NCBI GenBank assembly: GCA_039720395.1
Contig: CM077829.1
Span: 22,957,955-23,021,954 of the forward strand
Length of the DNA stretch: 64,000 nucleotides
Origin: Liquidambar formosana
Lineage: Eukaryota > Streptophyta > Magnoliopsida > Saxifragales > Altingiaceae
Direction: 5' to 3'
The translations under genes and the position numbers were made by a program. Within the stretch, counting starts at the first letter, position 1. Each line of letters opens with the position of its first letter. Below, one piece after another: positions 1-13,293 of the stretch. Under the pieces are notes generated by a model. The model had not been told where the DNA came from and ran no database searches. It was given only the letters and a program-made list of their open reading frames with translations.

Positions 1-3000
1 ATAGGATCTTCAATGAAATATCCCTAAAGAGGTCTAGCACCATTTAATTGGGAATCAAAAGGCATGAGCCCTCCGATCCCCAATTCACCCCAAATTGAAC
101 CCCCTAAATCATCACTAGGTGGTTCAATCTCCAACAATCCTTGATCCAACGGCAAATTCAACCATAGCATCTTCAATTCAATATCCCTACAGCGGTCTAA
201 GACCATTTAATTAGGAATCAGAAGGCACGAGCCCTCCGATCCCCAATTTACCCCAAATCGAAACCCCTAAATCATCACTAGATGGTTCAATCTCCAATAA
301 TCCTCAATCCGACGGCCAATTCAACTGAAGAATCTTCAATTCAATATCCCTAGAGAGTCTAGGGCCATTTAATTGGGAATCAGAAGGCATGAGCCCTCCG
401 ATCCCCAATTTACCCCAAATCGAAACCCCTAAATCAACACTAGGTGTTTCAATCTCCAACAATTCTCAATCCAACGGCCAATTAAACCGGAGGATCTTCA
501 ATTCAATATCCTTAGAGCGGTCTAGAACCATTTGATTGGGAATCAAAAGGCACAAGCCCTCTAATCCCCAATTTAGCCCAAATTAAATCTCCTAAATCGG
601 CACTAAGTGGTTCAATCTCAAACAATCCTTGATCCGACAATCAATTCAACCGTAGGATCTCCAACTCAATATCTCTAGAGCGGTCTAGGACCATTTAATT
701 GGGAATCAGAAGGCACGAGTCCTCCAATCCCCAATTTACCCCAAATCGAACCCCTAAATCAGCACTAGGTGGATCGATCTCCAACAATCTTTGATCCCAC
801 AGTCAATTCCACCGTAAACTCTTCAATTCAATATCCCTAAAGTGGTCTAGGCCCATTTAATTGGGAATCAAAAGGCACAAGCCCTCCGATCACCAATTTA
901 CCCCAAATCGAACCCCTAAATCGGCACTAGGTGGTTCGATCTCCAACAATCTTTGATCCCACGGTCAATTCTACCATAGGATCCTCAATTTAATATCCCT
1001 ACCGCGGTCTCGGACCATTTAATTGGGAAACAAAAGGCACGAGCCCTCCGATCCCCAATTTACCGCGAATCGAACCCCTAAATCGATACTAGGAGGTTCG
1101 ATCTCCAACCATCCTTGATCCGAAGGTCAATTAAACCGTAAGATCTTCAATTCAATATCCCTAGAGCAGTCTAGGACCATTTAATTGGGAATCAGAAGGC
1201 ACGAGTCCTTCGATCCCCAATTTACCCTGAATTGAACCCTTAAATCATCACTAGGTGGTTCGATCTTCAACAATCCTTGATCCGAAGGTCAATTCAACAG
1301 TAAGATCTTCAATTCAACATCCCTAGAGCGGTCTAGAACCATTTAACTGGGAATCAGAAGGCACAAGCCCTCCGATCCCCAATTCACCCAAAATCGAACC
1401 CCTAAATCATCACTAGCTGGTTCAATCTCCAACAATCCTCGATCCGACGACCAATTCAACCGTAGGATCTTTAATTCAATATCCCTAGAGTGGTTTAGGA
1501 CTATTTAATTGGGAATCAGAAGGCACGAACACTCCGATCCACAATTTACCCCAAATCGAACTCCTAAATCATTAGTAGGTGGTTCGATTTCCAACAATCC
1601 TTGATCTGAAGGTCAATTCAACCGTAAAATCTTCAATTCAATATCCCTAGACAGGTCTAGAACCATTTAATTTGGAATCAGAAGGCACAAGCCCTTTGAT
1701 CCCTAATTTACCCCAAATCGAACCCCCTAAATCACCACTAGGTGGTTCAATCTCCAACAATCCTCAAACCGACGGCTAATTCAACCGTTGGATTTTCAAT
1801 TAAATATCCCCAGAGAGGTCTAGCACCATTTAATTAGGAATCGGAAGGCATGAGCCCTCCGATCCCCAATTTACCCCAAATCGGACCCCCTAAATCATCA
1901 TTAAGTGGTTCAATCTCCAACAATCCTCGATCCGATGGCAAATTCAACCGTATGATCTTCAATTCAATATCCCTAGAGCAGTCTAGGACCATTTAATTGG
2001 GAATCAAAGGCACGAGTCGTCCAATCCCCAATTTACCCCAAATCGAACCCCTAAATCATCACTAGGTGGTTTGATCTCAAACAATCCTTGATCCGATGGT
2101 CAATTCATTGGTAGGATCTTCAATTCAATATCCCTAGAGCGGTCTAGGACCATATAATTAGGAATCAGAAGGCACGAGCCTTCCGATCCCCAATTTACCC
2201 CATATCGAACTGCCCCATATCGAACCGCCTAAATCATCACTAGGTGGTTCAATCTCCAACAATCCTCGATCCTACGGCATATTCAACTGTATAATCTTCA
2301 ATTCAATATCCCTAGAGCAGTCTAGGACTATATAATTGGGAATCAGAAGGCACGAACCCTCCGATCCCCAATTAACCCAAATCAAACCCCCTAAATCATC
2401 ACTAGGTGGTTCAATATCCAACAATCCTCAATCCGACGACCAATTCAATCGTAGGATCTTCAATTCAATATCCCTAGAGCGGTCTAGGGCCATTTGATTT
2501 GGAATCAGAAGACACGAGCCCTCCAATCCCTAATTTACCCCAAATTGAATCTCCTAAATCGGCACTAGGTGGTTCAATCTCCAACAATCCTTCATCCGAC
2601 GGTCAATTTATCCATAGGATCTTCAATTCAATATCCCTAAAGCGGTGTGAGACCATTTAATTGGGAATTAGAAGGCACGAGCCCTCCGATCCCCAATTTA
2701 CCCAGAATCGAACCCCTAAATCGGTGTTAGGTGGTTCGATCTCCAACAATTGTTGCTCCCACGGTCAATTCCACCATAGGATCTTAAATTCAATATCCCT
2801 AGAGTGCTCTAGGACCATTTCTTTGGGAATTAGAGGGCATAAGCCCTCCGATCCCCAATTTACCCTAAATCAAACCCCCTAAATCATCATTAGGTTGTTC
2901 AATCTCCAATAATCCTCAATCCAACGGCCAATTAAACCAAGGGATCTTTAATTCAATATCCCTAGAACGGTTTAGAACCATTTGATTGGGAATCAGAAGG

Positions 3001-6000
3001 CACGAGCCCTCCAATCCCCAATTTACCCCAAATTGAATCTCCTAAATCGGCATTTGGTGGTTTAATCTCCAACAATCCTTGATCCGATGGTCAATTCAAC
3101 CGTAGGATCTTCAATTCAATATCCCTAGAGCGGTCTAGGACCGTTTAATTGGGAATCAGATTGTACGCGCCCTCCAATCTCCAATTTACCCCTAATCGAA
3201 CCCCTAAATCGGCGCTAGGTGGTTCGATCTACAACAATCTTTGATCCCACGGTCAATTCCACCGTAGGATCTTCAATTCAATATCCCTAGAGTGGTCTAG
3301 TACCATTTAATTGGGAATCAAAAGGGACAAGCCCTCCGATCACCAATTTACGCCAAATCGAACCCCTAAATCAGTACTAGGTGGTTCGATCTCCAACAAT
3401 CATTGATCCCACGGTCAATTCCATGGTAGGATCATTAATTTAATACCCTTACTGTGGTCTAGGACCATTTAATTGGGAATCAAAAGTCACGAGTTCTCCC
3501 ATCCCCAATTTACCCCGAATCAAACCCCTAAATCGGTACTAGAAGGTTTGATCTCCAACAATCCTTGATCTGAAGGTCAATTCAATCATAAGATCTTCAA
3601 TTAAATATCCCTCGAGCGGTCTAGGACCATTTAATTGGGAATCAGAAGGCACGAGCCCTCCGATCCCCAATTTACCCAAAATCGAACCTCTTGAATCATC
3701 TCTAGGTGGTTTGATCTCCAACGATCCTTGATCCGAAGGTCAATTCAACCGTAGAATCTTCAATTCAACACCCCTAGAGTGGTCTAAGTGCCTGTTTGGA
3801 TGAGATTCTGGGAGGCCCATAATCTCTTCTGATGGCCCATAATCACTTTTAAGAGTGTTTGGCTAAAAACTAAGAAAAGTGATTGTAAGCCCAAAAGAGA
3901 TTTTGAGGCCAATTTACTCAAGCTGCCTCTCCCCTGATTTTGATTCAGCTTCTGATTCAGCTTCTGATTCTACTTCTGATTCTACTCTGAAGCTATCCCA
4001 AACAGGCACTAAGACCATTTAATTGGGAATCAGAAGGCACGAGCCCTCCGATCCTCAAATCACCCAAAACCGAATCCCCTAAATCAACACTAGGTGGTTC
4101 AATCTCCAACAATCCTCGATCCGACGGCCAATTCAACCATATGATCTTCAATTCAATATCCCTAGAGTGGTTTAGGACAATTTAATTGGGAATCAGTAGG
4201 CACGAGCCCTACGATTCCCAATTTACCCCAAATTGAACCCCTAAATCATTACCAGGTGGTTCGATCTCCAACAATCCTTGATCTGAAAGTCAATTCAACC
4301 ATAAGATCTTCAATTCAATATCCCTAGAGAGGTCTAGGACCATTTAATTGGGAATCAGAAGGCACGAGCCCTCCGATCCCCAATTTACCCAAAATCAAAC
4401 CCCCTAAATCACCACTGGGTGGTTCAATCCCAAACAATCCTCAAAACGACGGTCAATTCAACCGTTGGATCTTCAATCAAATATCCCTAGAGAGGTATAG
4501 CACTATTTAATTGGGAATCAAAAGGCATGAACCCTCCGATCCCCAATTTACCCCAAATCGAACCCCCTAAATCATCATTAAGTGGTTTAATCTCCAACAA
4601 TCCTCGATCCGATGGCAAATTCAACCGTAAGATCTTCAATTCAATATCCCTAGAGCAGTCTAGGACCATTTAATTGGGAATCAAAAGGCACGAGTCCCCC
4701 AATCCCCAATTTACCCCAAATCAAACCCCTAAATCATCACTAGGTGGTTTGATCTCAAACAATCCTTGATCCGATGGTCAATTCATTGGTAGGATCTTCA
4801 ATTCAATATCCTTAGAGCGGTCTAGGACCATATAATTGGGAATCAGAAGGCACGAGCCCTCCGATCCCCAATTTACCCCATATCGAACCGCCTAAATCAT
4901 CTCTAGGTGGTTCGATCTCCAACAATCCTAAATCTGAAGGTCAATTCAACCGTAGGATCTTCAATTCAACATCCCTAGAGCGGTCTAAGACCATTTAATT
5001 GGGAATCAGAAGGCATGAGCCCCCGATCCCCATTTTACCCAAAATCGAACACCCTAAATCATCACTAGGTGGTTCAATCTCCAACAATCCTCGATCTGAT
5101 AGCCAATTCAACCGTACGATCTTCAATTCAATATCCCTAGAGTGGTTTAGGACCATTTAATTGGGAATCAGAAGGCACGAACCCTACGATCCCAATTGAC
5201 CCCAAATCGAACCCCTAAATCATTACCAAGTGGTTTGATCTCCAACAATCCTTGATCTGAAGGTCAATTCAACCGTAAGATCTTCAAGTCAATATCCCTA
5301 GAGAGGTCTAGGACCATTTTATTGGGAATCAGAAGGCACAAGCCCTCCGATCCCCAATTTACCCCAAATCGAACCCCCTAAATCACCACTAGGTAGTTTA
5401 ATCTCCAACAATCCTTGAACCGATGGTTAATTAAACTGTAATATTTTCAATTAAATATCCCTAGAGAGGTCTAGCACCATTTAATTAGGAATCAGAAGGC
5501 ACGAGCCCTCCGATCCCCACTTTACCCCAAATCGAACCCCCTAAATCACCACTAGGTGGTTCAATCTCCAACGATCCTCGAACCGACGGCCAATTCAACC
5601 GTATGATCTTCAATTAAATTTCCCTAGAGTGGTCTAGCACCATTCAATTGGGAATCAAAAGGCACGAACCCTCCGATCCCCAATTTACCCCAAATCGAAC
5701 CCCCTAAATCACCACTAGGTGGTTCAATCTCCAACGATCCTCAAACCGACGGCCAATTCAACCGTATGATCTTCAATTAAATTTCCCTAGAGTGGTCTAG
5801 CACCATTTAATTGGGACTTAGAAGGCACGAGCCCTCCGATCCCCAATTTACCACAAATCGAACCCACTAAATCATCACTAGGTGGTTCAATCTCTAACAA
5901 TCCTCGATCCGACAGCCAATTCAACCGTAGGATCTTCAATTCAATATCCCTAGAGTAGTCTAGGACCATTTAATTGGGAATCAAAAGGCACGAGTCCTCC

Positions 6001-8470
6001 AATCCCCAATCTACCCCAAATCGAACCCCTAAATCATCACTAGGTGGTTCGATCTCCAACAATGCTTGATCCGAAGGTCAATTCAACCGTAAGATCTTCA
6101 ATTCAGTATCCCTAGAGTGGTGTAGGACCATGTAATTAGGAATCAGAAGGCACGAGACCTCCGATCCCCAATTTACCCCAAATTGAAATCCTAAATAATC
6201 ACTAAGTGGTTCAATCTCCGACAATCCTCAATCTGACGGCCAATTCAACTGTAGGATCTTCAATTCAATACCCCTAGAGCGGTCTAGGGCCATTTGATTG
6301 GGAATCAGAAGGCACGAGCCCTCCAATCCCCAATTTACCCCAAATTGAGTATCCTAAATCGGCACTAGGTGGTTCAATCTCCAACAATCCTTGATCTGAC
6401 GGTCAATTCAACCATAGGATCTTCAATTCAATATCCCTAGAGCGGTCTAAGACCATTTAATTGGGAATCAGAAGGCACGAGCCCTCCGATCCCCAATTTA
6501 CCCCAAATCGAACCCCCTAAATCATTCCTAGGTGGTTCGATCTCCAACAATCCTTGATCCAAAGGTGAATTCAACCGTAGGATCTTCAATTCAATATCCC
6601 TAGATTTGTCTAGGGCCATTTAATTTGGAATCAAAAGGCACAAGTCCTCCGATCCCCATTTTTTCCCAAATCAAACCCTTAAATCATCACTAGGTTGTTC
6701 GATCTCCAACAATGCTTGATCCGAAGGTCAATTCAACCGTAAGATCTTCAATTCAGTATCCCTAGAGTGGTCTAGGACCATGTAATTGGGAATCCGAAGG
6801 CACGAGCCCTCCGATCCCCAGTTTACCCCAAATCGAAACCCTAAATAATCACTAGGTGGTTCAATCTCCAACAATCCTCAATCTGACGGCCAATTCAACC
6901 GTAGGATCTTCAATTTAATACCCCTAGAGCGGTCTAAAGCCATTTGTTTGGGAATCAGAAGGCACGAGCCCTCCAATGCCCATTTTACCCCAAATTGAGT
7001 CTCCTAAATAGGCACTTGGTGGTTCAATCTCCAACAATCCTTGATCCGACGGTCAATTCAACTGTAGGATCTTCAATTCAATATCCCTAGAGCGGTTTAG
7101 GGCCATTTAATTAGGAATCAGTAGGCACAAGCCCTCCGATCCCCAATTTACCCCAAATCGAACCCCCTAAATCATCACTAGGTGGTTCAATCTCCAACAA
7201 TCCTCAATCTGACGGTCAATTCAACCGTAGGATCTTCAATTCAATATCCCTAGAGCAGTTTAGGGCCATTTAATTGGGAATCAGAAGGCACGAGCCCTCC
7301 GATCCCCAATGTACCCCAAATTGAATCTCCTAAATCGGCACTAAGTGGTTCAATCTCCAATAATCCTTGTTCCGATGGTCAATTCAACTGTAGGATCTTC
7401 AATTCAATATCCCTAGTGTGGTGTACGACCATTTAATTGGGTATCAGAAGGCACGAGCCCTCCGATCCCCAATTTACCCCAAATCGAACGCCTAAATCAG
7501 CGTTAGGTGGTTCGATCTCCAACAATCTTTGATCCCACGGTCAATTCCACCGTAGGATCTTCAATTCAATATCCCTAGAGTAGTTTAGGACTAGATAATG
7601 GGGAATCAAAAGGCATGAGCCCTCCGATCCCTAATATACCCCAAATCGAACCCCTAAATCCGTACTTAGTGGTTCAATCTCCAACTATCCTTGATCTAAA
7701 GGTCTATTAAATCATGGGATCTTAAATTTAATATCCTTAGAGCGGTCTAGGACCATTTAATTGGGAATAAGAAGGCACGAGCCCTACGATCTCCATTTTA
7801 CCCCGAATCGAACCCTTAAATCATCACTAGGTGGTTCGATCTCCAACAATCTTTGGTCTGAAGGTCAATTCAACCATCTTCAATTCAATATCCCTAGAGT
7901 GGCCTATGACCATTTAATTGGGAATTAGAAGCCACGAGCCCTCCGATCCTCGATTTACCCCAAATCGAACCCCCAAAATCATTACTAGGTGGTTCAATCT
8001 CCAACAATCCTCAATCCAACTGCCAATTCAACCATAGGATCTTCAATTTAATATCCTTATAGCGGTATAGGACCATTTGATTGGGAATCAGAAGGCACGA
8101 GCCCTCCGATCCCCAATTTACCCCAAATTGAACCCCTAAATCGGTACTTGGTTGTTCAATCTCCAACAATCCTTGATCCAAAGGTCAATTCAATCATAGG
8201 ATCTTCAATTCAATATCCCTAGAGCAATTTTGGACCATTTAATTAGGCATCAGAAGGCACGAGCCTTCCGAACCCCAATTTACCCTAAATCGAACCCCTA
8301 AAACAGTACTAGGAGGTTTAATCTCCAACAATCCTTGATCCGACGGCCAATTCAACCGTAGGATCTTCAATTCAATATCCCTAGAGTGGTTTAGGACCAT
8401 TTGATTTGGAATCAGAAGGCACGAGCCCTCTGATCCCCAAATCACCCAAAACCGAACCCCTGATGCAACT
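1..8470. repeat. Satellite array, 162-163 bp monomer, about 50 copies
   Basis: The landmark CATTTAATTGGGAATC recurs at 41, 204, 366, 529, 692, 854 and 1016 and so on to about 8398, giving a period of 162-163 bp. The monomer also contains GGTGGTTCAATCTCCAACAA and GGATCTTCAATTCAATATCC. Monomers differ from each other by roughly 5-15% by eye. Diagnostic variants recur 2450 bp apart, indicating a higher-order unit of 15 monomers. The array starts before the window and is interrupted once by a MITE. Short minus-strand ORFs of about 60 residues recur with the monomer and are by-products of the repeat, not genes. The right end decays gradually into non-satellite sequence. Confidence 0.95.
3788..4009. 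mobile_element. 222-bp PIF/Harbinger (Tourist-like) MITE
   Basis: The insert has terminal inverted repeats GTGCCTGTTTGG and CCAAACAGGCAC and is flanked by the 3-bp target duplication TAA (3785-3787 and 4010-4012). Removing insert plus one TAA restores the satellite text GGTCTAAGACC. A TAA/TTA duplication with a CCTGTTTGG-type TIR is typical of PIF/Harbinger non-autonomous elements. Both ends match the two ends of the 1.38-kb element at 14722-16104, so this copy looks like an internally deleted relative. It carries no coding sequence. Confidence 0.9.
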
Positions 8471-8922
8471 TTAGGTGGTTCAATTCATCACAATTTCTCA
8501 TCCAATGGTCAAACCGACCGTTGGATCTTCAATTCAACCCCTCAAGATCAATGCAAGACCATTTGATCGAAGATCAGGCCTCGTTCAGTTCACGATCAAC
8601 AAAACCCTAATTAGAGAGCCCTGCGAGCATCACGCTAGCATCTGGGCCATTCAATCCCATCCTAGAGAGTGCACACTCCATTCTCTGGTCCCAAACCAAA
8701 TTTAGGGACCCAAAGTTTCAATCCCCATTCAAGATCAACGATTAGATTTCACCCGATCGTCGATCAAACGCGATCGCGCGATCGTACGGCCCCACAGTAG
8801 GGCGGACCGCCACTATAAGCCCACCTCAGCGGCCCCACACCTTCTAGAAGAGCACATTGCCCAAAAAACACAAGTTCCCATGTGTGATGATGAGAAATCA
8901 TCACAAATGTGGGATAAATGTG

Positions 8923-9045
8923 CCCACGCTGGCCAAACCAGTGTGGAGAGATCTTGCTTTCGGCTCTGCAGCATCCTACAGTCACCTACGGCCGCAATCT
9001 AACTGCCCAGATGGGACTGCTTGTCACGCTGGCCAGGCCAGCGTG
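8923..9045. repeat. GC-rich palindrome cluster upstream of a TATA box
   Basis: CCACGCTGG pairs with CCAGTGTGG at 8923-8945 with one mismatch. CACGCTGGCC pairs exactly with GGCCAGCGTG around a single central A at 9025-9045. The core CACGCTGGCC occurs twice. The cluster lies about 180 bp upstream of CTATAAATAG, the same arrangement seen in several other LTRs of this window. Confidence 0.7.
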
Positions 9046-9223
9046 GGCCACGCCTACCATGCCAATGTGGATAAGTAGTTTGTCCATTTGCCACTTTTGG
9101 ACCATCTTGCCCTCATCAAATGAGGTAATTCCGTCATCAAACAAAGCCTAAATGCCCTCTACGTCCCATGTGACCAAAATGCCCTTCCAAATTACTATTT
9201 TACCCCTAAAAATCCATATTTTC

Positions 9224-9233
9224 CTATAAATAG
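9224..9233 (+). promoter_or_regulatory. TATA box (CTATAAATAG) of old LTR-like sequence
   Basis: This is a consensus plant TATA box in an otherwise non-coding stretch, downstream of the palindrome cluster. It suggests a former LTR promoter on the plus strand. No start site can be proven. Confidence 0.5.
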
Positions 9234-9516
9234 CCCACATTTTTGTTCATTGAAGGGACCCCAAGCCAAACTAACCCTCAAATCCTCTAATCCCTAACCC
9301 AAGTTCATCTTTCCCACATACAATTAGGAAGCCCTAATCCATCCCATCTTTACACCAAGAATTCCCAACCTATACACAAACCATTCCATCTAAAGAAAAC
9401 CATCCTAAACACCAACCCAATTCCATTCATCACAAAAAGAAACCTACCACACATCTTCTCAAAAACCCTTTCACATAAATTTAGGGGTTGTTCTTGAAGG
9501 AAAATCTAAGGGTTGA

Positions 9517-11192
9517 TGTTGGTAATCGAACAAGGGGGAAAAATAAAAAAACGGAATATAAAAATTTTTCCTACGATTCCTAATCCCATGAATCTAACTA
9601 TGCATAATGCAAAATCAAACCCTAACTACGAAGTGGGTTAGAACACTTACAGTTTGAATGTCTTCTCCTTTTGCTCCAAGCTTCGAATCCGGACAGCAGC
9701 GTACGAGCAGCCCAAGTGTGCTACTTCCAACGGTATCCATACCTAGCTAGAGCTTCAAGCCTTTTCTTTCTTCTTCCTTTTTGTTGCTAAAGGTGGAGAA
9801 GAAAGAGAGAGAGAAGAGAGCCTCCAATTCTTTGGACGGCTAGGGTTGGGAGTGTGGAAGCATTATGCCATGTCACACATAAGTGTAACTTATATATGCA
9901 GCCCACTAAAAGGGGCTGGCTATGGGAAAGAAACCTTAATAGGGTTATATGTAATTAAGTGGGTTATGTGTAATTACACTTAATTACACATTAACCCCTA
10001 TTATTTTTATCAAATACAAATAAGCCTATAAAGAACTATTCTTTATTCACTAAAACCCTTTCTCTCATAGACTTTAAAGCCTTTCTTGCATGATTAGTGT
10101 GTGACCCATTGGGTTCACATCATTAAGTAGTAGGAATAGCACGAGGTGTGCACAATGGAACTCTTTCCATTTAGGGTCTAATTGGAACTCCTTCCAATTC
10201 CCTAATTGATTATAACTCATTTATATCAATTAGGGCTTCTACTAACCATGAATAACACCTAGCATATGGTTCATGGTGTTGTCCTTAATGAGTTGAATAA
10301 GTATCTAACAAAGAACCCTTCTGTTATAGTTTATAGGTTACAATTACATCCTTCCATCTACACAATGTCTCCAATTAAACCAATAAGACATGGAATTCTG
10401 TCAAGTCCCTAGTTCAATTACTTTATACTCATTCATAGATATCAACTCATTGATGAACTCATGAAACTCTTTTCATATTTATCTTACCATGGCCATGGAT
10501 TTAATGAGTTATATTATGAATGCTATATGAGACATTCTCTCTCTTTTTCCTGAGAGTGATGGATTCCTTGTTGATCACTCACATGCCTTCATACATGTAG
10601 CAGTAGGGCCAATGAACACCCTTACAGACCCCTATAAGGATTTGCACTTAGTGTCATCAAACTTCTAAAGCTACATGCATTAGACAACTATGGTGTCTCA
10701 GGTCTAAGGATTACTTGTACCACTATAACAATGAGAAACTGATTGACAGGCAGGTTAAAACTCCATTCAGTTTATCTCATATCTTTGGTCACATTCAGTG
10801 TACCTATTCTATTAATAGGCACCCACTTGTTGGTTGTAGTGTCTCCATACAAATAGCTTGAGACCAGCTATCCTCATATAGAGTCAACCTAACAAGTGCT
10901 AGTCCTATGGTTCATTATTGTCCATCATAGTGAACCTTCAACTAGGAATGCTTTAGGAGTTTAGTACAGAGATATATCTACAGTCTCAAAATCACAACTC
11001 TTTGTAATTCCATATTCTCAACTTTAACTCCATGGACATATTATATAAATATGAATGATGCATATAAACATAATAGAATAAGCCCTTTTATTAAATCAAT
11101 AATAAATGTGACATACATAAATGAAATCAAATAATTGTTCCTAATCCCTAAACAATCATCTCTATGATTGGCTCTAGGGCATAATCCTAACA
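9517..11192 (-). mobile_element. Solo LTR, Copia-type, 1676 bp
   Basis: The unit starts TGTTGGTAATCGAAC and ends AATCCTAACA, bounded by TG...CA and by an exact 5-bp target duplication GTTGA at 9512-9516 and 11193-11197. No internal region or second LTR is present, so this is a solo LTR left by unequal recombination. On the minus strand it begins TGTTAGGATTATGCCCTAGAG, a start I associate with plant Copia LTRs, and a minus-strand TATATAAG lies near 9887-9894. A second copy of the same family, more than 80% similar by eye, is at 28716-29872. Confidence 0.88.
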
Positions 11193-11197
11193 GTTGA

Positions 11198-11748
11198 ACC
11201 ATCCAAGTTGCATTTGGATAGCATAAAAGAGATACAAATTCTGTTGCAGTTTTACTACGGAAAGACTGTCAATTTCGTGTCTGCTGAGTGGCAATTTCTC
11301 TTCTGCTGACTGGTAACTTCACTGTTACCACACTTTCCTTCCCTATTTCACTCCACCACCTTCCAAGCACACTTGGAACCATCAAAAGAGCATCTCAAAA
11401 GGAGATTTTCAAACTTAGGAGAGGAGCACTCAAGCCCAACTTGTTCAAAGCCAAGGTGAAATCACCTACACTAGGTGAGCTTCCCTTTTAAATTTTATTC
11501 CTAAGCTTTTAGTTTAATTTCCTGTTAAGTTCATTATTTCTTGCAACCTTAATATGTGATTGTCACCCTCCCTACCTTAGCCCGAGTACGTACATTGGCC
11601 TCCTAACACATGTCGTGAAGGGATCAAGTCCTGTATAGTGGGTTAAAGGCAAAAAGACCCTAAACCACCCTTTACATGCACAACCATTCCAATAGGTTGC
11701 TAGCACCCATTTTCATTTTCTTTTATTGCATGTGAGCTTGCATATATA
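11198..11748. other. Continuation of the old LTR-like host sequence
   Basis: This is the sequence into which the Copia solo LTR and the next Tat-type solo LTR were inserted. It is non-coding: the only ORF (11288-11491, 67 codons) has no recognisable similarity. I see nothing else in it. Confidence 0.35.
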
Positions 11749-12452
11749 TGTCACACCCCATTTTTGTCACCCTAGTTTGAGGTCATCATTTCATGTAGGT
11801 TTTTATTTTATTTTTGAGTCTAGGCATTTGCATTAGGATTTTATGGCATTGAAGATCATGCATATGAATTTTGGTTTGATTTGGAGAAGGTTTCAATAGT
11901 CAAATAGAGATTTTGTGACTTTAAGGGCATTATTGTCTTTTAAGTCGTATCTTTCCCATTTGACTTTGAAATGATCTCTAAGTTGTCAATTAGAGTTCAT
12001 ATGAGTATATAGAGTCTATATATAGGTTCAATTTGATGAATTAGTGGTTTAAGAACAATTCGGCAAATAACGATTCAGGTTGGCTAAAAGACCCTTTCTT
12101 GGTTCGCTCAAATCGACTCATGTGACCCACTTAATTTTCTCTCATTTAACTTCAATTGGGCCTTATTTTATCCCTAAACATGCTTAAAAAGGTTGAATTT
12201 TGATTTGAAAAGCATTTGGCTTAACCTTGTGTGCAAACTCTAGCTTTGCGACAGTGGTGCACCATGGCTAGCCGCCTTTGTAAAAGCTAACCATGTACCC
12301 ATAGTTAAGGATTTTTGTCATAAAATGTCTAAAAATGTGTTGCTCATCAAACCACGGTCGTTTTGGCTTTTATTTTGTCAAAATCAGACTTAATTGACTC
12401 CCAAAAGACTTCCAGAAGGCGAAGGAGTCTAACCGAGGTATGCTGACGGGAG

Positions 12453-12536
12453 CCCTCGGGTGACCATCCGGGGCTAGACGGTCAGCCGTCCAAGCCCAGA
12501 CAGTCAACCGTCCAAGCCCAGACGGTCACCCGAGGG
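12453..12536 (+). promoter_or_regulatory. Palindromic promoter module, copy A
   Basis: The outer arms CCCTCGGGTGACC (12453-12465) and GGTCACCCGAGGG (12524-12536) are exact reverse complements. Between them lie repeats of GACGGTCAnCCGTCCAAGCCC. The module ends 185 bp before the TATA box at 12721. Related modules occur in every Tat-type LTR of the window and in front of two internal genes. Confidence 0.75.
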
Positions 12537-12720
12537 AATCCGTCTTTAAGTGGGATTCTACCTCTTCCTTCCTCTTTTGATGGGTTTCTCTGCCCTTGCA
12601 ACTTGTTTCCTTCTAAAATTGAGTAACTTTGAGTTGTTTGAGCACCAAGAGAGTCTCTAATAGCCCTAGGATCATTATTTAATGAATTAATCTTAGCTAT
12701 TGGTTTATTAGGTCAGTCCC

Positions 12721-12730
12721 CTATATAAAG
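12721..12730 (+). promoter_or_regulatory. LTR TATA box (CTATATAAAG)
   Basis: This is a consensus TATA box in the middle of the solo LTR, marking the U3/R transition. Its position relative to module A matches the other LTRs. Confidence 0.6.
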
Positions 12731-13270
12731 AACATGATATTCAGCACATAGGGAGGCCACAAGTGCACTTTATACTTAGAGAAAGAGGGAGCTACGAGAT
12801 TGGGAGTTGAAGGACATCAAAGAGAGGATCTCTAACCCTAAGCAAGCAAGAGAAGAGTTATTTCAAAGGCAAGAGAAGTTCTACAAGAGGTGCAATAATT
12901 GCCTTATTGCGAATAAGGTTGTTATTGCTTAAGCTTGCTATTACTTGGAGAAAATTGCACAAGGTAAGTAGGGTATGAAGTGCCCTAATTCACTTTTATT
13001 GATCTTTCTTTTCTCTTCTCCCTCCTAGGGTTATTTTCTAATAAGGGATATAATGAATTCTAGGGTTTCTTTCCACCCCTTTTCAAAAGTTTGTCTTTCA
13101 TTGAAGTCTTATTAAGAATCATTTGTCTTTGAAAATCTCTATGGAAGGAAACCTAAGGTTTACCATAAGTCACTATCAGGATTTAACCCTATTCTCTTCG
13201 AACTACGTGGACTTTGATCCATGTATTTCCATGCATGGTACGTAAGCACTCAATTGATGTTCAAGTCCGC

Positions 13271-13293
13271 CCTAGGATACTAAGTATCCTAGG
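13271..13293 (+). other. Conserved LTR hairpin, 11-nt arms
   Basis: CCTAGGATACT and AGTATCCTAGG flank one central base and form a perfect inverted repeat. It is preceded by the conserved block GAACTACGTGGACTTTGATCC and by AAGTCCGC. The same hairpin and flank occur at 18564-18586, 34387-34409 and 51660-51682. It lies downstream of the TATA box, so it would be in the R/U5 part of the RNA. Confidence 0.75.

Larger units (their letters stand above)
8471..9511. other. Degenerate satellite-like tail running into old LTR/promoter-like sequence
   Basis: The first 170 bases still resemble the satellite monomer (GGTGGTTCAATTC, GTTGGATCTTCAATTCAA, GACCATTTGAT) but are much more diverged. The text then becomes GC-rich, with a 14-nt palindrome CGATCGCGCGATCG at 8771-8784, a palindrome cluster and a TATA box. 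No protein is recognisable; the short ORFs here are not convincing. I infer the U3/promoter part of an old LTR-type element. Its outer boundary cannot be set. Confidence 0.5.

Noticed and set aside
24..8445. Many ORFs of 60-76 codons on both strands in the first 8.4 kb
   Set aside because: They recur with the 163-bp satellite period and share the same peptide because the DNA is repetitive; there is no sign of a gene.
1..8470. CRISPR-like array of regular repeats
   Set aside because: The units are contiguous 163-bp monomers without constant spacers, in a plant genome; it is a satellite.
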